Of a stretch of 64,000 nt of DNA, positions 19,539 to 33,213 are shown piece by piece. The notes below the pieces were generated by a model. It saw only the letters and a program-made list of their open reading frames with translations, was not told the origin of the DNA and did no database searches. Both the position numbers and the translations under genes were made by a program. How positions within the stretch are numbered: the first letter of the stretch is position 1; the number at the start of each line of letters is the position of its first letter. The stretch is taken from NCBI GenBank assembly GCA_945290265.1, contig CALYQW010000015.1:1-64000 (forward strand), read 5' to 3'. This DNA comes from an uncultured Erwinia sp. (GTDB lineage Bacteria; Pseudomonadota; Gammaproteobacteria; Enterobacterales; Enterobacteriaceae).

Positions 19539-20344
19539 ATGTATGGATCAATGAGTTCGTTTATCTCCACCTCTCCGACAAGATTCACCTCATCACAGAC
19601 TATGCTTGCTGCTGATGAGTTGCGCAATATTGCAAGGAATACTGCGCACACCCACTGAAGAAACTTTGGCATTCGTGAGAAATTTAAAAGCGATATTGCA
19701 CAATTTATTGACGCGCAGATAATTGGACTAAAAACAGCACAAGTCAGCGGGAGCAGTTTCATTATCTTTCCAGTTTAGTTATTGAGAAAAGAAACCTTCT
19801 TGAACAATCTGAAAAATTACGAACCGGACTCACCAGACCTGTACTATCAGCTACTCTGATGAACAAACTTGATACTTGGGGGTATTTTGTTAATGGTATA
19901 GGTTTGGTCATAGGTACGGGACAGGTTGTGGCCGGGATAGGGATTACATCAGCATCTTTATTTTCCGGAAGTATAATCGGGGTATTGGCAGGGGCAACTA
20001 TAATTTTGCATGGTGCGAACAACCTTCAAGAAACCTTTATAAATTTAAGATGCAAGAAGAACAATACAGATGGTTTTCTGAGGAAAGGATATATCACGAC
20101 CGCTGAATTTATGGGCTTTAATGGTAAAGCTGGACGGCTAGCCTTTAGCGCTGTCGATCTGGCTTTGTCTGGTTATGGTTTAGGACGAATGGTATTCAAG
20201 CCAGATGCATGGCGTCTGTTTCATTATATCTCTGCGGATTATATCAGAAATTTCAAAACAGCTGGCGCACCGTCTCTCGCACTAGAAATATTAGGAGATG
20301 GTATAACCATTATAAATTCTTTCAATACAGACAGAATTATCTAA
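19539..20344 (+). pseudogene. DUF4225-family protein, broken by stop and frameshift
   Basis: An ATG at 19539 follows a good AAGGA site. The frame runs 39 codons to an in-frame TGA (19656-19658), continues in the same frame with coding-like sequence (RNFGIREKFKSDIAQF) and then needs a one-base correction near 19745-19751 to join EQFHYLSSLVIEKRNLLEQ and the long 3' frame from 19859. The 3' part has glycine-rich hydrophobic segments and the C-terminal block LSGYGLGRMVFKPDAWRLF that I associate with DUF4225. Corrected length is about 268 residues. It is AT-rich compared with neighbours, suggesting acquisition. The family match is from memory; function unknown. Confidence 0.6.
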
Positions 20345-20645
20345 ATCTACAAATTAATATTTTAACCCCTATTTTAACCGGGGTTAAAATTAATAGGAAA
20401 AATATAACAAACAGATATGCAAACAAAAAACCATAGAAACCCCCTCTACTGCTTGACAGGAATTCGTTAACGCATATTCCAGTTAACAAAAAAGAGAATA
20501 TGAGGAAGCCAATAAACACTCTGAACAAACGCTTTAGTGTTGTATTTACCTTCAGATTTTCTTTCCTTGAAAGATCAATCACGAACTTTCTCTCTTTGCT
20601 GTTAAGCATTGCAAATGCGCGGTTTTCCATTTCCGATACTTTCAT
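20337..20645 (-). CDS. Small two-helix membrane protein, unknown
   Basis: 102 residues: a charged N-terminal half (about 1-40, rich in Lys, Arg and Glu) followed by two strong hydrophobic segments at about 42-60 and 71-92 and a basic tail. No family recognised. It is convergent with the DUF4225 remnant and overlaps its last 8 bases, inside the same AT-rich patch, so the two may have arrived together. No clear Shine-Dalgarno precedes the ATG at 20645, which lowers confidence that it is expressed. Confidence 0.4.
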   Translation of the reverse strand: MKVSEMENRAFAMLNSKERKFVIDLSRKENLKVNTTLKRLFRVFIGFLIFSFLLTGICVNEFLSSSRGGFYGFLFAYLFVIFFLLILTPVKIGVKILICRFR

Positions 20646-20768
20646 TATAGCGTTTCTACCCTTACGCTAAATTGTAACCTGTGTCGACACTAAAAATCGT
20701 AGTATTGAAACAACCGGGCAAGCGGATTTGAGAAAACGTGGACAGCTGCAAATACCAGATTAGGCACC

Positions 20769-20795
20769 ACAAAAAAACCCCGCAATGATGCGGGG
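20769..20795 (-). terminator. eno: Intrinsic terminator downstream of eno
   Basis: Minus-strand CCCCGC and GCGGGG close over a short ATCATT loop, followed by seven to nine U (plus-strand A run at 20769-20777). It lies about 45 bases past the eno stop and ends the pyrG-eno transcript. Clear textbook form. Confidence 0.9.
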
Positions 20796-20840
20796 CCTTA
20801 GCCTTGACACTCTGTCCGTGCAGGGCATCAGGTCAGCTTA

Positions 20841-22136
<1,296 letters not shown>

Positions 22137-22211
22137 TTAATTTTCCTCAGTACAAGTTAACCTTTAGCCCGTGTAAACAGGCTTTTAAACTTTCCCACCG
22201 CTCAAATGCCC

Positions 22212-22238
22212 CGGCTCCTCCATTGTGCGAAGGAGCCG
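22212..22238. other. Inverted repeat between pyrG and eno
   Basis: CGGCTCCT and AGGAGCCG make a perfect 8-bp stem with an 11-base loop, 20 bases past the pyrG stop. No U run follows on the minus strand. It may be an RNA processing or pausing structure that sets relative expression of pyrG and the more abundant eno mRNA. Confidence 0.4.
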
Positions 22239-22258
22239 CTTACGCTTTCAGGCGGTTA

Positions 22259-23914
<1,656 letters not shown>

Positions 23915-23951
23915 TTAAAGACGATGGAATGAATAACCAGGACGGGAAAAC

Positions 23952-23980
23952 AGTATACCCGAAACCCTGGGGGGCGACAA
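23952..23980 (-). promoter_or_regulatory. Predicted sigma-70 promoter of pyrG-eno
   Basis: Minus-strand TTGTCG (23980-23975) and TATACT (23957-23952) are exactly 17 bp apart, placing the start near 23945 and leaving a leader of about 50 bases. Predicted from sequence alone, but both hexamers are good. Confidence 0.6.
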
Positions 23981-24092
23981 TTGATCGTTGCCGGTTATCT
24001 GCAATCCACCGTATTTAGCTGACCAAGCGTACCCGATTCCTTTACGCCAGAGGTTGATGTGCATCACACTTTTGTTGAATCGTGTCAGCCTG

Positions 24093-24869
24093 TTATTCCT
24101 GCGCTTTCACCTGCTGCCAGGCGGCTTCCAACTGTTCCAGACTGGCCTGTGGCATGGTCATGTCCTGCGCGGCAATAATCTCTTCAACCTGACGGAAACG
24201 GCGTTCAAATTTGGTATTGGCTTTTTGCAGCGCAGTTTCTGCCCGCTTGCCCAGATGGCGCGAGAGATTCACCGTAGCGAACAGTAAATCGCCCATCTCC
24301 TCCTCCAGCTTTTCCTGGTCAATCACCGCCTGCTGCGCTTCGTGCATTACTTCATCGATCTCCTCATGCACTTTCGCCACCACCGGCCCCAGAGCATTCC
24401 AGTCAAAACCCACGCTGCTGCAACGACGCTGAATTTTATCGGCGCGCATCAGGGCGGGCATCGCCTGCGGAATATCATCCAGCGCCGAGTGCCGGGCTTT
24501 TTCCCCGCGCTCCGCACTTTTCAGCTGCTCCCAGTCCGGGCGCTGTGCCGCCCCGGCAAAGACGTGCGGGTGGCGACGCTCAAGCTTATCGCTGATGGCA
24601 TCACAGATATCATCAAAGCTGAACTGCTGCTGTTCACTGGCGATCTGTGCGTAAAACACAATCTGATACAGCAGATCGCCAAGCTCACTGCGCAGATCGT
24701 CCATGTCGCTGCGCTGGATAGCATCGATTACTTCATAAGTTTCTTCCAGCGTGTACGGCGTCAGCGAGGAAAGCGTCTGACGACAATCCCAGTCACATCC
24801 ACCAGCGGGATTGCGCAGGGTTTTCATGATGCCCAGCAGGCGGTCAATTGGTGTCATTGTGTTATCCAT
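24093..24869 (-). CDS. mazG: Nucleoside triphosphate pyrophosphohydrolase MazG
   Basis: House-cleaning enzyme that hydrolyses NTPs and dNTPs to monophosphate and PPi, and reported to lower ppGpp in E. coli; it lies directly after relA, as there. Two tandem MazG domains are visible: LEETYEVIDAI with ELGDLLYQ (about residues 37-70) and VHEEIDEVM with LEEEMGDLLFA (about 165-205). 258 residues (E. coli 263). The ATG at 24869 has GGA eight bases upstream; an ATG four codons later (MTPIDRLL) is an equally possible start. Confidence 0.94.
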   Translation of the reverse strand: MDNTMTPIDRLLGIMKTLRNPAGGCDWDCRQTLSSLTPYTLEETYEVIDAIQRSDMDDLRSELGDLLYQIVFYAQIASEQQQFSFDDICDAISDKLERRHPHVFAGAAQRPDWEQLKSAERGEKARHSALDDIPQAMPALMRADKIQRRCSSVGFDWNALGPVVAKVHEEIDEVMHEAQQAVIDQEKLEEEMGDLLFATVNLSRHLGKRAETALQKANTKFERRFRQVEEIIAAQDMTMPQASLEQLEAAWQQVKAQE

Positions 24870-24921
24870 ATCAGTAATCCGGCCTGGGCTGCAGGCCGGT
24901 TAAGGAAAAGCAGAGAAGGAG

Positions 24922-27162
24922 TTAGTGCAGACGTCTGGCATCAATAATATCAGGTACCTGGTTCAGGCGTGCCAGCACCCGACTCAGCACCTGCTGATTA
25001 TAAATCTCGATGTCCATATCAATAGTTGCCAGCTGCTTTTTGGTATCGCTCTGGCTGGAAACGCCCAGCACGTTAACTTTCTCATTGGCCAGAATGGTGG
25101 TGATATCGCGCAGCAGACCGCTGCGATCGTTCGCGGTAACGCGCACCACCAGCGAATAGCCGCTGGAATAGGTTTCTCCCCACACCGCATCAACAATACG
25201 TTCCGGTGCATGTGCCATCAGTTCAGCCAGCTGATCGCAGTCGGCACGATGTACCGAAATCCCCCGCCCCTGGGTAATAAACCCGATAATGTCATCCCCC
25301 GGGATCGGCTGGCAGCAGCGCGCAATGTGGTGCATCAGGTTACCCACACCTTCCACCACCACCCGTCCACTTTCTTTACTTCGCGGTACGCTGCCCGACG
25401 TTTTTTGCGTCAGCTGGCGCAGGGCTTCGCGGTCTTCCTCTTCAGCACTGGGCTTGTTCAGCTTCGACTGCAGGAAGTTGCTCATCTGGTTAAGACGAAT
25501 ATCCCCGCCGCCGATAGCCGCCAGCAGCTCATCCAGGGTGTGGAAGTTATAGCGCGGCAACAGCACTTTTTCAGCTTCTTTCAGGCTGATATCCAGCTGA
25601 CTCAGTTCATTATCGAGGATCTGACGTCCGGCGATAATATTCTTATCGCGATCCTGCTTACGGAACCAGGCGTGAATTTTTGAGCGGCCGCGACTGGTGG
25701 TGACATAGCCGAGGCTGGGATTAAGCCAGTCACGGCTCGGATTCGGCTGCTTTTGGGTAATGATGTCGATCTGATCGCCCATCTGCAGCTGGTAGGTAAA
25801 GGGCACAATTCGCCCGCCAATTTTGGCTCCGATGCAGCGATGACCAATATCGCTGTGGATATGGTAAGCGAAATCCAGCGGCGTCGATCCGGCAGGCAGA
25901 TCAACCACATCCCCTTTCGGGGTAAATACATACACCCGATCGTCAAACACCTGGCTGCGCACTTCATCCAGCATTTCACCGGAATCAGCCATCTCCTCTT
26001 GCCAGCTAATCAGCTTACGCAACCAGGCGATTCGCTCTTCATGGCCAGACGCGCCACGCGCACTGCTACTGCCAGCAGAAGTGCCCTCTTTATACTTCCA
26101 GTGTGCCGCTACCCCTAGTTCAGCATCTTCATGCATCTGCCGGGTACGGATCTGCACTTCGACGGTCTTGCCCTTCGGCCCCAGCACCACGGTATGAATC
26201 GACTGATAACCGTTGGGTTTCGGATTGGCAACATAGTCATCAAACTCGCTGGGTAAATGGCGATACAGCGTATGTACAATCCCCAGCGCGCCGTAACAAT
26301 CCTGCAGACGCTCCGCCACGATGCGCACCGCGCGCACGTCGAACAGCTCATCAAATGAGAGGGATTTTTTCTGCATCTTACGCCAGATGCTGTAGATGTG
26401 TTTTGGTCGGCCGTAAACTTCCGCTTTTACGCCTTCTTTAACCATCTCTTTGCGCAGTGAGTCCACAAAGGTCTCAATATAATCTTCGCGATCGATGCGC
26501 CTTTCGTGCAGCAGTTTGGCAATGCGCTTATATTCTGCCGGATGCAGATAGCGGAAACAGAAATCTTCCAGCTCCCATTTAAGCTGTCCAATCCCCAGAC
26601 GGTTCGCAAGAGGGGCATAAATATTGGTACATTCTTTGGCGGCCAGCACCCGTTCATCTTCCGGAGCGTCTTTCACTTCACGCAGATGGGCAATACGCTC
26701 CGCCAGCTTGATCACCACGCAGCGAAAATCTTCCACCATCGCCAGCAGCATGCGCCGCACGTTATCCACCTGCTCAGAAGCCATTGAGTCGTTGTGCGTG
26801 GCTTTCAGCTGGCGAATGGCATCCATATCGCGCACGCCGTGAACCAGTGCCACAATAGCACTACCGAACTCTCCAGTCAGAACCTCTTCGGTTACCACGC
26901 CGGCATTGGCCAGCGGGAACAGCAGCGCCGCGCGCAGCGTTTCATTGTCCATGCTGAGCGTGGAGAGAATTTCTACCATTTCTACCCCGCGCCACAGCAG
27001 CAACGCCGCATCAGGGTGATCGTGGGTCGTGCGCTGACAGTAGTACCAGGTTTCCAGCAGTCGTTCTGAAGATTGTGAATTGGTAATGCCCAGCGAGGCA
27101 ATCCACTGCCCGGCATCAAATTCGCCCGTCGTACTCAGATGCGCACTTCTTACCGCAACCAT
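24922..27162 (-). CDS. relA: GTP pyrophosphokinase RelA ((p)ppGpp synthetase I)
   Basis: Ribosome-associated stringent-response enzyme making pppGpp/ppGpp when uncharged tRNA is in the A site. Domains: inactive hydrolase-like N terminus (LLFPLANA where active hydrolases have the HD pair), synthetase (GRPKHIYSIWRKMQKK; NPKPNGYQSIHT), TGS (VFTPKGDVVDLPAGST), a conserved Cys/His stretch (HIARCCQPIPGD) and a C-terminal ACT domain. 746 residues (E. coli 744). The ATG follows AGGAGAGG. Between rlmD and mazG on one strand. Confidence 0.97.
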   Translation of the reverse strand: MVAVRSAHLSTTGEFDAGQWIASLGITNSQSSERLLETWYYCQRTTHDHPDAALLLWRGVEMVEILSTLSMDNETLRAALLFPLANAGVVTEEVLTGEFGSAIVALVHGVRDMDAIRQLKATHNDSMASEQVDNVRRMLLAMVEDFRCVVIKLAERIAHLREVKDAPEDERVLAAKECTNIYAPLANRLGIGQLKWELEDFCFRYLHPAEYKRIAKLLHERRIDREDYIETFVDSLRKEMVKEGVKAEVYGRPKHIYSIWRKMQKKSLSFDELFDVRAVRIVAERLQDCYGALGIVHTLYRHLPSEFDDYVANPKPNGYQSIHTVVLGPKGKTVEVQIRTRQMHEDAELGVAAHWKYKEGTSAGSSSARGASGHEERIAWLRKLISWQEEMADSGEMLDEVRSQVFDDRVYVFTPKGDVVDLPAGSTPLDFAYHIHSDIGHRCIGAKIGGRIVPFTYQLQMGDQIDIITQKQPNPSRDWLNPSLGYVTTSRGRSKIHAWFRKQDRDKNIIAGRQILDNELSQLDISLKEAEKVLLPRYNFHTLDELLAAIGGGDIRLNQMSNFLQSKLNKPSAEEEDREALRQLTQKTSGSVPRSKESGRVVVEGVGNLMHHIARCCQPIPGDDIIGFITQGRGISVHRADCDQLAELMAHAPERIVDAVWGETYSSGYSLVVRVTANDRSGLLRDITTILANEKVNVLGVSSQSDTKKQLATIDMDIEIYNQQVLSRVLARLNQVPDIIDARRLH

Positions 27163-27201
27163 ATCCTCTCCTGGTACAGCCCGCTCAGGGGTTATTTTCG
27201 G

Positions 27202-28530
27202 CTAAGACCCTGCCCCGCAGGATCTGAACAGCACCATCGACTCAAGATGCCCGGTATGTGGAAACATATCCAGCATGGTTATACGTTCTGCCCGATAGCC
27301 AGCCGCCAGCAGTGCCTGGCTGTCACGGGCCAGCGTCGTGGGATTGCAGGAAATATAGACTACGTGGGTTGGCGCCAGTCTGACAATATGTGCCATCACC
27401 CCCGCAGCACCGGCTCGCGCCGGATCCAACAACACCTTATTAAATCCGTTCTCAGCCCACGGCTGCTGCCTGACATCTTCTTCAAGATTATGCTGATAAA
27501 ATGCCACATTATGCAGATTATTTATTTCTGCATTATACGCAGCCTGGCGCACTAATGCTGCAACCCCTTCCACACCCACCGCGCTTTTGACTTTTTTTCC
27601 CAGTGGCAGCGTGAAATTACCCATGCCGCAGAACAGATCCAGCACCCGATCTTCCGGTTGTAAATCGAGCCATTCAAGGGCTCGCGTGACCATCTTTTGA
27701 TTAATTTCATCATTAACCTGAATAAAGTCGCGCGGGCTGAAGGTCAGCGTCATGCCATGGGAGTGACAGGTCGGTATTACACCACTCACCTGCTCCAGCG
27801 TGTCGCTGTCGGGCGCTAAATACAATGCCAGATTATGTTTATGCGAAAACTGTTCCAGTTTTTTACGATCATCCATGCATAACGGCGCCAGATGACGTAA
27901 TACCAGCACAGGGCCGCTATCCGCCAGCACCAGCTCCACATGACCAAGGCGCTTAACCGCCTGCAGGTCACTGAGTTGCGCATGAAGTGGCACCAACAGT
28001 GCTTCAAGTTCGGGTTTCAAAATGGGGCAACGGGTAATATTAACAATTTCATCGGAAGCCGCCAGGCGAAATCCCATTTGCAGGGTTTGGGTTTTCCCCT
28101 GGTAAACGAGTCCGAGGCGCGCGCGACGACGGTAGCCCCAGGGCTGACCGCTGATAACATCATCAGCGCGCATGGCAAAACCAGCGGCCTGCGTCAGCAT
28201 CCGCTCCAGTGCTGCCACCTTACTTTGCTGCTGTAAAGCGATCGATGCATGCTGCTGCTGACAGCCGCCACAGCGGGTATAATGCGGGCACAAGGGATCG
28301 AGGCGTTGCGGACTGGTGGTAATAATGCGCTTTACCGTGGCGCGAGCATACTGACGTTTATCCTGATTTATTATAACGTCCATCTTTTCACCGGGCAGCG
28401 CTCCCTGTATAAACAATGTTTTACCATTATGATGAGCGACTCCCTGACCAAATGCATCAAGGTCATGAACAGATACCGTTATTATCTGGCGAGTCGTCAC
28501 GCGCCGTTTTGCAGAGTAGAATTGCGCCAT
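27202..28530 (-). CDS. rlmD: 23S rRNA (uracil(1939)-C(5))-methyltransferase RlmD
   Basis: SAM-dependent methylation of U1939 in 23S rRNA. An N-terminal TRAM domain (about 14-70) precedes the 4Fe-4S ligands Cys81, Cys87 and Cys90 plus Cys168; the SAM loop is [14 protein letters not shown] and the catalytic cysteine is Cys395 in [12 protein letters not shown]. 442 residues (E. coli 433). Upstream of relA and divergent from barA; a dispersed repeat sits in the 272-bp spacer between them. Confidence 0.96.
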   Translation of the reverse strand: MAQFYSAKRRVTTRQIITVSVHDLDAFGQGVAHHNGKTLFIQGALPGEKMDVIINQDKRQYARATVKRIITTSPQRLDPLCPHYTRCGGCQQQHASIALQQQSKVAALERMLTQAAGFAMRADDVISGQPWGYRRRARLGLVYQGKTQTLQMGFRLAASDEIVNITRCPILKPELEALLVPLHAQLSDLQAVKRLGHVELVLADSGPVLVLRHLAPLCMDDRKKLEQFSHKHNLALYLAPDSDTLEQVSGVIPTCHSHGMTLTFSPRDFIQVNDEINQKMVTRALEWLDLQPEDRVLDLFCGMGNFTLPLGKKVKSAVGVEGVAALVRQAAYNAEINNLHNVAFYQHNLEEDVRQQPWAENGFNKVLLDPARAGAAGVMAHIVRLAPTHVVYISCNPTTLARDSQALLAAGYRAERITMLDMFPHTGHLESMVLFRSCGAGS

Positions 28531-28552
28531 TGGTTATTATTTCTCAAAATTA

Positions 28553-28695
28553 GAGCCTGACCCGTTAGGTGTCATTGTTGAAGTGAGTTTTAGCAGGGAC
28601 AGCGCGCAGGAACCGCAGCGTACATGAAGTACGTGAGGATGCTGAGCACAGCCCTGCTCCAAAATAACGAATAAAATAGCCTAATGGGCCAGGCT
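28553..28695. repeat. Dispersed repeat with terminal inverted repeats, copy A
   Basis: 143-bp element in the rlmD/barA divergent spacer. It begins GAGCCTGACCCGTTAGG and ends CCTAATGGGCCAGGCT, imperfect inverted repeats of each other. Its interior (CAGCGCGCAGGAACCGCAGCG) is almost identical to the reverse complement of copy C at 63344-63487; copy B is at 62561-62703. No coding potential. Size, TIRs and intergenic placement resemble ERIC-type or MITE elements. It takes up half of the spacer, so it may contribute transcription signals to either gene. Confidence 0.8.
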
Positions 28696-28802
28696 GAATG
28701 CAGAAAACCGGCGTAGCCTAACCCGGCGCGCCCTTAAATTCGACTAAGTCAGGACAAAATATCGCATGGAACAGCGAGCACAACTCTCTCAGTGAGAATA
28801 TT

Positions 28803-31529
28803 ATGACTAAATACAGCCTGCGGGCACGGATGATGATCCTGATTCTGGCGCCGACGCTTTTGATTGGCTTGCTACTTTCAACATTTTTTGTGGTTAACCG
28901 TTTCAACGAATTACAGACCCAACTTACTGATGCCGGTATCAGTATTATTGAACCGCTGGCCGTTTCCGCTGAGTATGGCATGACCTATCACCGCAGCGAA
29001 TCCATACGTCATCTGGTCAGTCTGCTGCATCGCCGCCATTCCAATATCGTGCGAGCCATTTCGGTATTTGATGATCAAAATCTGTTATTTGTCACCTCTA
29101 ACTACCATCAGTCTCCCGATTTACTTCGCCTTCCTGATAATACCCCACTGACCGGACAATATCTTAAAGAGCGCAACGGTAATTCGGTGATCCTGCGTTA
29201 TCCCATCCTGCCAGAAAATTATTATCCGGATGAGGCCAATAGCGAAGGTGCGAAACCGGATAATAATCCACTCGGTTACGTGGCGATTGAACTGGATCTG
29301 CAGTCAGTACGCCTGCAGCAGTATAAAGAAGTCTTCATTTCCACCCTGTTACTGCTGTTATGTCTGTGTATTGCCATGATGTTTGCTTATCGCCTGATGC
29401 GCGATGTCACCGGCCCGATCCGTAATATGGTAAGCACCGTAGACCGTATTCGTCGCGGTCAGTTGGACAGCCGGGTGGTGGGAAATATGCTGGGCGAACT
29501 GGACGTACTGAAAAACGGTATTAACTCCATGGCCATGTCGCTGACCGCTTATCATGAAGAGATGCAGCATAATATTGATCAGGCCACTTCTGATTTACGG
29601 GAAACGCTGGAGCAGATGGAAATTCAGAACGTGGAACTGGATCTGGCTAAGAAGCGCGCCCAGGAAGCGGCACGAATTAAGTCTGAATTTCTCGCCAATA
29701 TGTCTCATGAGCTGCGTACCCCACTGAATGGCGTGATTGGCTTTACCCGACAGACCCTGAAAACCCAGTTGAATGTCACCCAGCGCGATTATCTGAATAC
29801 CATAGAACGCTCCGCCAATAACCTGCTGAGCATTATTAATGACGTGCTGGACTTCTCCAAACTGGAGGCCGGTAAGCTGGTGCTGGAAAGCATTCCTTTC
29901 CCGTTACGCGCAACGCTGGATGAAGTGGTGGTGTTACTGGCGCAGTCTGCCCATGAAAAAGGCCTGGAACTGACGCTGAATATTCAGAGTGATGTACCGG
30001 ATAATGCCATTGGTGATCCTATGCGCCTGCAGCAGATTATTGTCAATCTGCTGGGGAATGCCATCAAATTTACCGAGCATGGCAATATTGATATCCGCAT
30101 CGAAAAACGCGCCCAGAGTAATAATCGTGTCGATCTGGAAGTGCAGATCCACGATACGGGGATTGGCATTGCAGAAAAACAGCAGTCAGAACTGTTCCAG
30201 GCCTTCCGCCAGGCCGATGCCAGTATTTCCCGCCGTCATGGCGGTACCGGGTTAGGTCTGGTTATCACGCAAAAACTGGTCAATGAAATGGGGGGCGATA
30301 TTTCGTTCCACAGCCGCCTGAACCAGGGATCGACCTTCTGGTTCCATGTCAACCTGGAGCTGAATCCAAACTCGTCAAGCGATCCACATATGCTGGACTG
30401 CCTGGTCGGACAGAGTCTGGCGTATGTTGAAGCCAATACCGCTGCCGCTCAGGCGATGCTGGAAATGCTGAGCGCAACGCCACTTAAAATCAGTTACAGT
30501 CCTACCCTGCAGGAATTACCTGCGCAGAAATTTGATCTGCTTCTGTACGGTATGCCAGTGAACGGACAGTCAAATAAACCGATTGACGACCAACAATTGT
30601 CGCCGATTTTACACCGCGCAGACAGCGTGATTATGGCGCTTCCCTGCCAGATGCAGACTTATGCCGAAGATTTGAAAAAACGTGGGGTGCTGGCCTGTAT
30701 TATCAAGCCGGGTTCAATGGTGCGCCTGCTGCCATTACTGTTGGATCGCCACCCGCGTGAAAGCCTCCCGCCGCAGGTCAGAACCCGGTTACCGTTGCGG
30801 GTCATGGCAGTAGATGATAATCCGGCCAACCTTAAGCTGATTGGCGCACTGCTTGAGGAACAGGTGCAACATATTGTCTTGTGTGACAGTGGTAAAAAAG
30901 CCATTGATCAGGCGAAGCAACAGAGTCTGGATATTATCCTGATGGATATTCAGATGCCGGATATTGACGGTATCAGTGCTACCGCAGTCATTCGTACCCT
31001 GCCTCGTCATCATTCCACCCCGATTATTGCCGTGACGGCGCATGCTCTGGAGGGCGCACAGATGCGCTTAATTGATGCGGGAATGAACGAATACCTGGCG
31101 AAACCGATTGATGAGCACAAGCTGTGCCAACTGCTGGCACGCTATTCCTCTGAGAGACCGGCGGCGCCTGCTGTCCCGGTAGTGAATTTTACCTCACTCG
31201 ACTGGGAACTGGCATTGCGTCAGGCAGCCAATAAACCCGATCTGGCGCGCGACCTGTTGCAAATGCTGGTGGACTACCTGCCTGAGGTACGCCGTCTGAT
31301 TGAGCAGCATCTTGCCTCTAACGACAGTAATGCCCTGCGCGTTGTGATCCATAAACTGCATGGCAGCGCCAGTTACAGCGGCGTACCGCGGATGAAAGAC
31401 CTCTGTATGCAGCTGGAGAAAAGCCTGCTGGCAGGCAGTGATATTGCGGATATCGAACCGGAGCTGCTTGAACTGCAGGATGAAATGGATAACGTCGAAA
31501 ATCAGGCAAACCAGCTGCTGAGTCAGTAA
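28803..31529 (+). CDS. barA: Hybrid sensor histidine kinase BarA
   Basis: Tripartite sensor kinase; with response regulator UvrY it activates CsrB/CsrC sRNA synthesis. 908 residues (E. coli 918): transmembrane segments at about 11-31 and 178-197 bracket a periplasmic sensor, then HAMP, a coiled region, a kinase core with His302 ([10 protein letters not shown]), N and G boxes ([22 protein letters not shown]), a receiver with Asp715 (ILMDIQMP), and a C-terminal HPt domain with His850 (HKLHG). All phosphorelay residues are intact. Its regulatory targets, two csrB genes, lie 3-6 kb downstream on the opposite strand. Confidence 0.97.
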   Translation: MTKYSLRARMMILILAPTLLIGLLLSTFFVVNRFNELQTQLTDAGISIIEPLAVSAEYGMTYHRSESIRHLVSLLHRRHSNIVRAISVFDDQNLLFVTSNYHQSPDLLRLPDNTPLTGQYLKERNGNSVILRYPILPENYYPDEANSEGAKPDNNPLGYVAIELDLQSVRLQQYKEVFISTLLLLLCLCIAMMFAYRLMRDVTGPIRNMVSTVDRIRRGQLDSRVVGNMLGELDVLKNGINSMAMSLTAYHEEMQHNIDQATSDLRETLEQMEIQNVELDLAKKRAQEAARIKSEFLANMSHELRTPLNGVIGFTRQTLKTQLNVTQRDYLNTIERSANNLLSIINDVLDFSKLEAGKLVLESIPFPLRATLDEVVVLLAQSAHEKGLELTLNIQSDVPDNAIGDPMRLQQIIVNLLGNAIKFTEHGNIDIRIEKRAQSNNRVDLEVQIHDTGIGIAEKQQSELFQAFRQADASISRRHGGTGLGLVITQKLVNEMGGDISFHSRLNQGSTFWFHVNLELNPNSSSDPHMLDCLVGQSLAYVEANTAAAQAMLEMLSATPLKISYSPTLQELPAQKFDLLLYGMPVNGQSNKPIDDQQLSPILHRADSVIMALPCQMQTYAEDLKKRGVLACIIKPGSMVRLLPLLLDRHPRESLPPQVRTRLPLRVMAVDDNPANLKLIGALLEEQVQHIVLCDSGKKAIDQAKQQSLDIILMDIQMPDIDGISATAVIRTLPRHHSTPIIAVTAHALEGAQMRLIDAGMNEYLAKPIDEHKLCQLLARYSSERPAAPAVPVVNFTSLDWELALRQAANKPDLARDLLQMLVDYLPEVRRLIEQHLASNDSNALRVVIHKLHGSASYSGVPRMKDLCMQLEKSLLAGSDIADIEPELLELQDEMDNVENQANQLLSQ

Positions 31530-31535
31530 CAGCGC

Positions 31536-32690
31536 TTAAGGGACCGTTACCGCCATCCCCCGGCCAATTGCGAGGCTGGCGGCAATATTGCGCGCGCAGA
31601 GCTGCAGATTGACTTCGGCATCCTGCAGCGCTTCAGCCAACGAACAAACCCGGTTTAACACGCTGAAAACGGCATCCACCCCGTGCTGATGCACCACAGC
31701 TACATCACGGCTTAACGCGCCGCCGATGGCAATCACCGGTTTATTATGACGTTTGGCGATTCGCGCCACACCTGCCGCAACCTTTCCCTGCAACGTCTGG
31801 CTGTCAATACGCCCTTCTCCGGTGATCACCAGCGTGGCATTACAGATCTGTTGCTCCAGCTGCAGCGCCTCGCTAACAATGTCAATTCCAGGGCGCAGGT
31901 GTGCATGACAGAAGGCGTATAATCCGGCCCCCATCCCACCAGCGGCGCCACCGCCGGCCACCGTCAGCACATCGATCGCCAGGTCACGCTTAATCAGCGC
32001 CGCAAAGTGGCTTAATGCCTGATCCAACACGGCGACCTGCTGTGGCGTAGCCCCTTTCTGCGGACCGAACACCGCTGATGCCCCCTGCTCACCGGTCAGT
32101 GGATTGGTCACATCACAGGCCACCTCAATCCGACACTGCGCAATGCGGGGATCAAATTCACTGATATCAATCGAGGCCAGTTGCGCCAGCGCAGCACCCC
32201 CATAGCCAACTGGCTGCCCATGATTATCACAAAGTCTGGCTCCCAGCGCCTGTAACATGCCGGCACCACCATCGTTGGTGGCACTGCCACCAATCCCGAT
32301 GATCAGATGCCGGATACCACGATCGAGCGCATCGCAGATCAATTCACCGGTGCCCCAACTGGTTGCCAGCAGCGGATTGCGCTGTGCTTCTGCCACCCGT
32401 TCCAGACCACTGGCCGCCGCCATTTCAATGATGGCATAACGCCCGTCACCCGACAGACCATAAAAGGCGCTGACGGTTTCGCCTGTCGGGCCGGTAACAT
32501 CCAGCGTCACCCGCTGCCCGTTGGTAGCGGCAATAAGCGCATCAGACGTTCCTTCGCCACCATCAGCAACCGGCAGGCAGACATAGTGTGCATCGGGAAA
32601 AATTTCACGAAAACCGGCTTCAATTTGCGCCGCCACCTGGCGGGCAGAAAGACTTTCTTTGAAAGAATCAGGCGCAATGACAATTTTCAT
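31536..32690 (-). CDS. Glycerate 2-kinase (GarK/GlxK family)
   Basis: Phosphorylates D-glycerate, linking glyoxylate or aldarate breakdown to glycolysis. 384 residues, family length; N terminus [16 protein letters not shown], then [10 protein letters not shown] and [15 protein letters not shown], the class-I glycerate kinase signatures. It converges on barA with only six bases between stop codons and no terminator. No other glycerate-pathway gene is nearby; E. coli has the glucarate genes (gud) next to barA, so this may be the survivor of such a cluster. Whether garK or glxK cannot be decided. Confidence 0.88.
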   Translation of the reverse strand: MKIVIAPDSFKESLSARQVAAQIEAGFREIFPDAHYVCLPVADGGEGTSDALIAATNGQRVTLDVTGPTGETVSAFYGLSGDGRYAIIEMAAASGLERVAEAQRNPLLATSWGTGELICDALDRGIRHLIIGIGGSATNDGGAGMLQALGARLCDNHGQPVGYGGAALAQLASIDISEFDPRIAQCRIEVACDVTNPLTGEQGASAVFGPQKGATPQQVAVLDQALSHFAALIKRDLAIDVLTVAGGGAAGGMGAGLYAFCHAHLRPGIDIVSEALQLEQQICNATLVITGEGRIDSQTLQGKVAAGVARIAKRHNKPVIAIGGALSRDVAVVHQHGVDAVFSVLNRVCSLAEALQDAEVNLQLCARNIAASLAIGRGMAVTVP

Positions 32691-32719
32691 CGATGGGCCG
32701 TCGCTGTTCAGAGGTGGAT

Positions 32720-33169
32720 TCAGCCTATCAGTTTAGCCCACCGGGCTACCCACGGCGAAGTCACTTCTTCCGGCTCCGGGTTTTCTGTGGCATCCACCCG
32801 CAGTACCTCACCCAGCCGCTGTGCACTCTGCGCCTGTAACAGCTGATCAAACTTCTTACCTGCCCCACAGAATTCTTCATAGCTGCTGTCACCCAGGGCA
32901 ATCATGCCGTAACGCAGCGTTGGCTGATAACCGAGCTTATCTTTTATTCCCTGGTAAAGCGGCACAATGCAGTCGGGCAGATCGCCGCGTCCGGTGGTAG
33001 AGGTAATGACCAGTACCACGCCTTCCGCATACTGTTGCCAGTCTTCGAGGGTGGGATCGGCAAACAATTTCACCTGGTGACCTGCCGCCGCCAGCAGCGG
33101 TTCGGCTTCTTCAGCTACCAGCAGGGCATTACCGTATACTGTGCCCACAAAAATACCCACTTCGGCCAT
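32720..33169 (-). CDS. yqcA: Flavodoxin-like protein YqcA
   Basis: Small FMN-binding electron carrier of unknown partner. Short-chain flavodoxin fold: phosphate loop GTVYGNA near residues 9-15, [13 protein letters not shown] and [14 protein letters not shown] for flavin contacts. The ATG at 33169 (MAEVGIFVG) gives 149 residues, the E. coli length; the longer reading adds four residues without homology. Downstream of truC in the yqcC-truC-yqcA unit. Confidence 0.92.
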   Translation of the reverse strand: MAEVGIFVGTVYGNALLVAEEAEPLLAAAGHQVKLFADPTLEDWQQYAEGVVLVITSTTGRGDLPDCIVPLYQGIKDKLGYQPTLRYGMIALGDSSYEEFCGAGKKFDQLLQAQSAQRLGEVLRVDATENPEPEEVTSPWVARWAKLIG

Positions 33170-33213
33170 GATCTTCTCCATTGTGACTGTTCCGCCATCG
33201 GACGGAAGAAATG

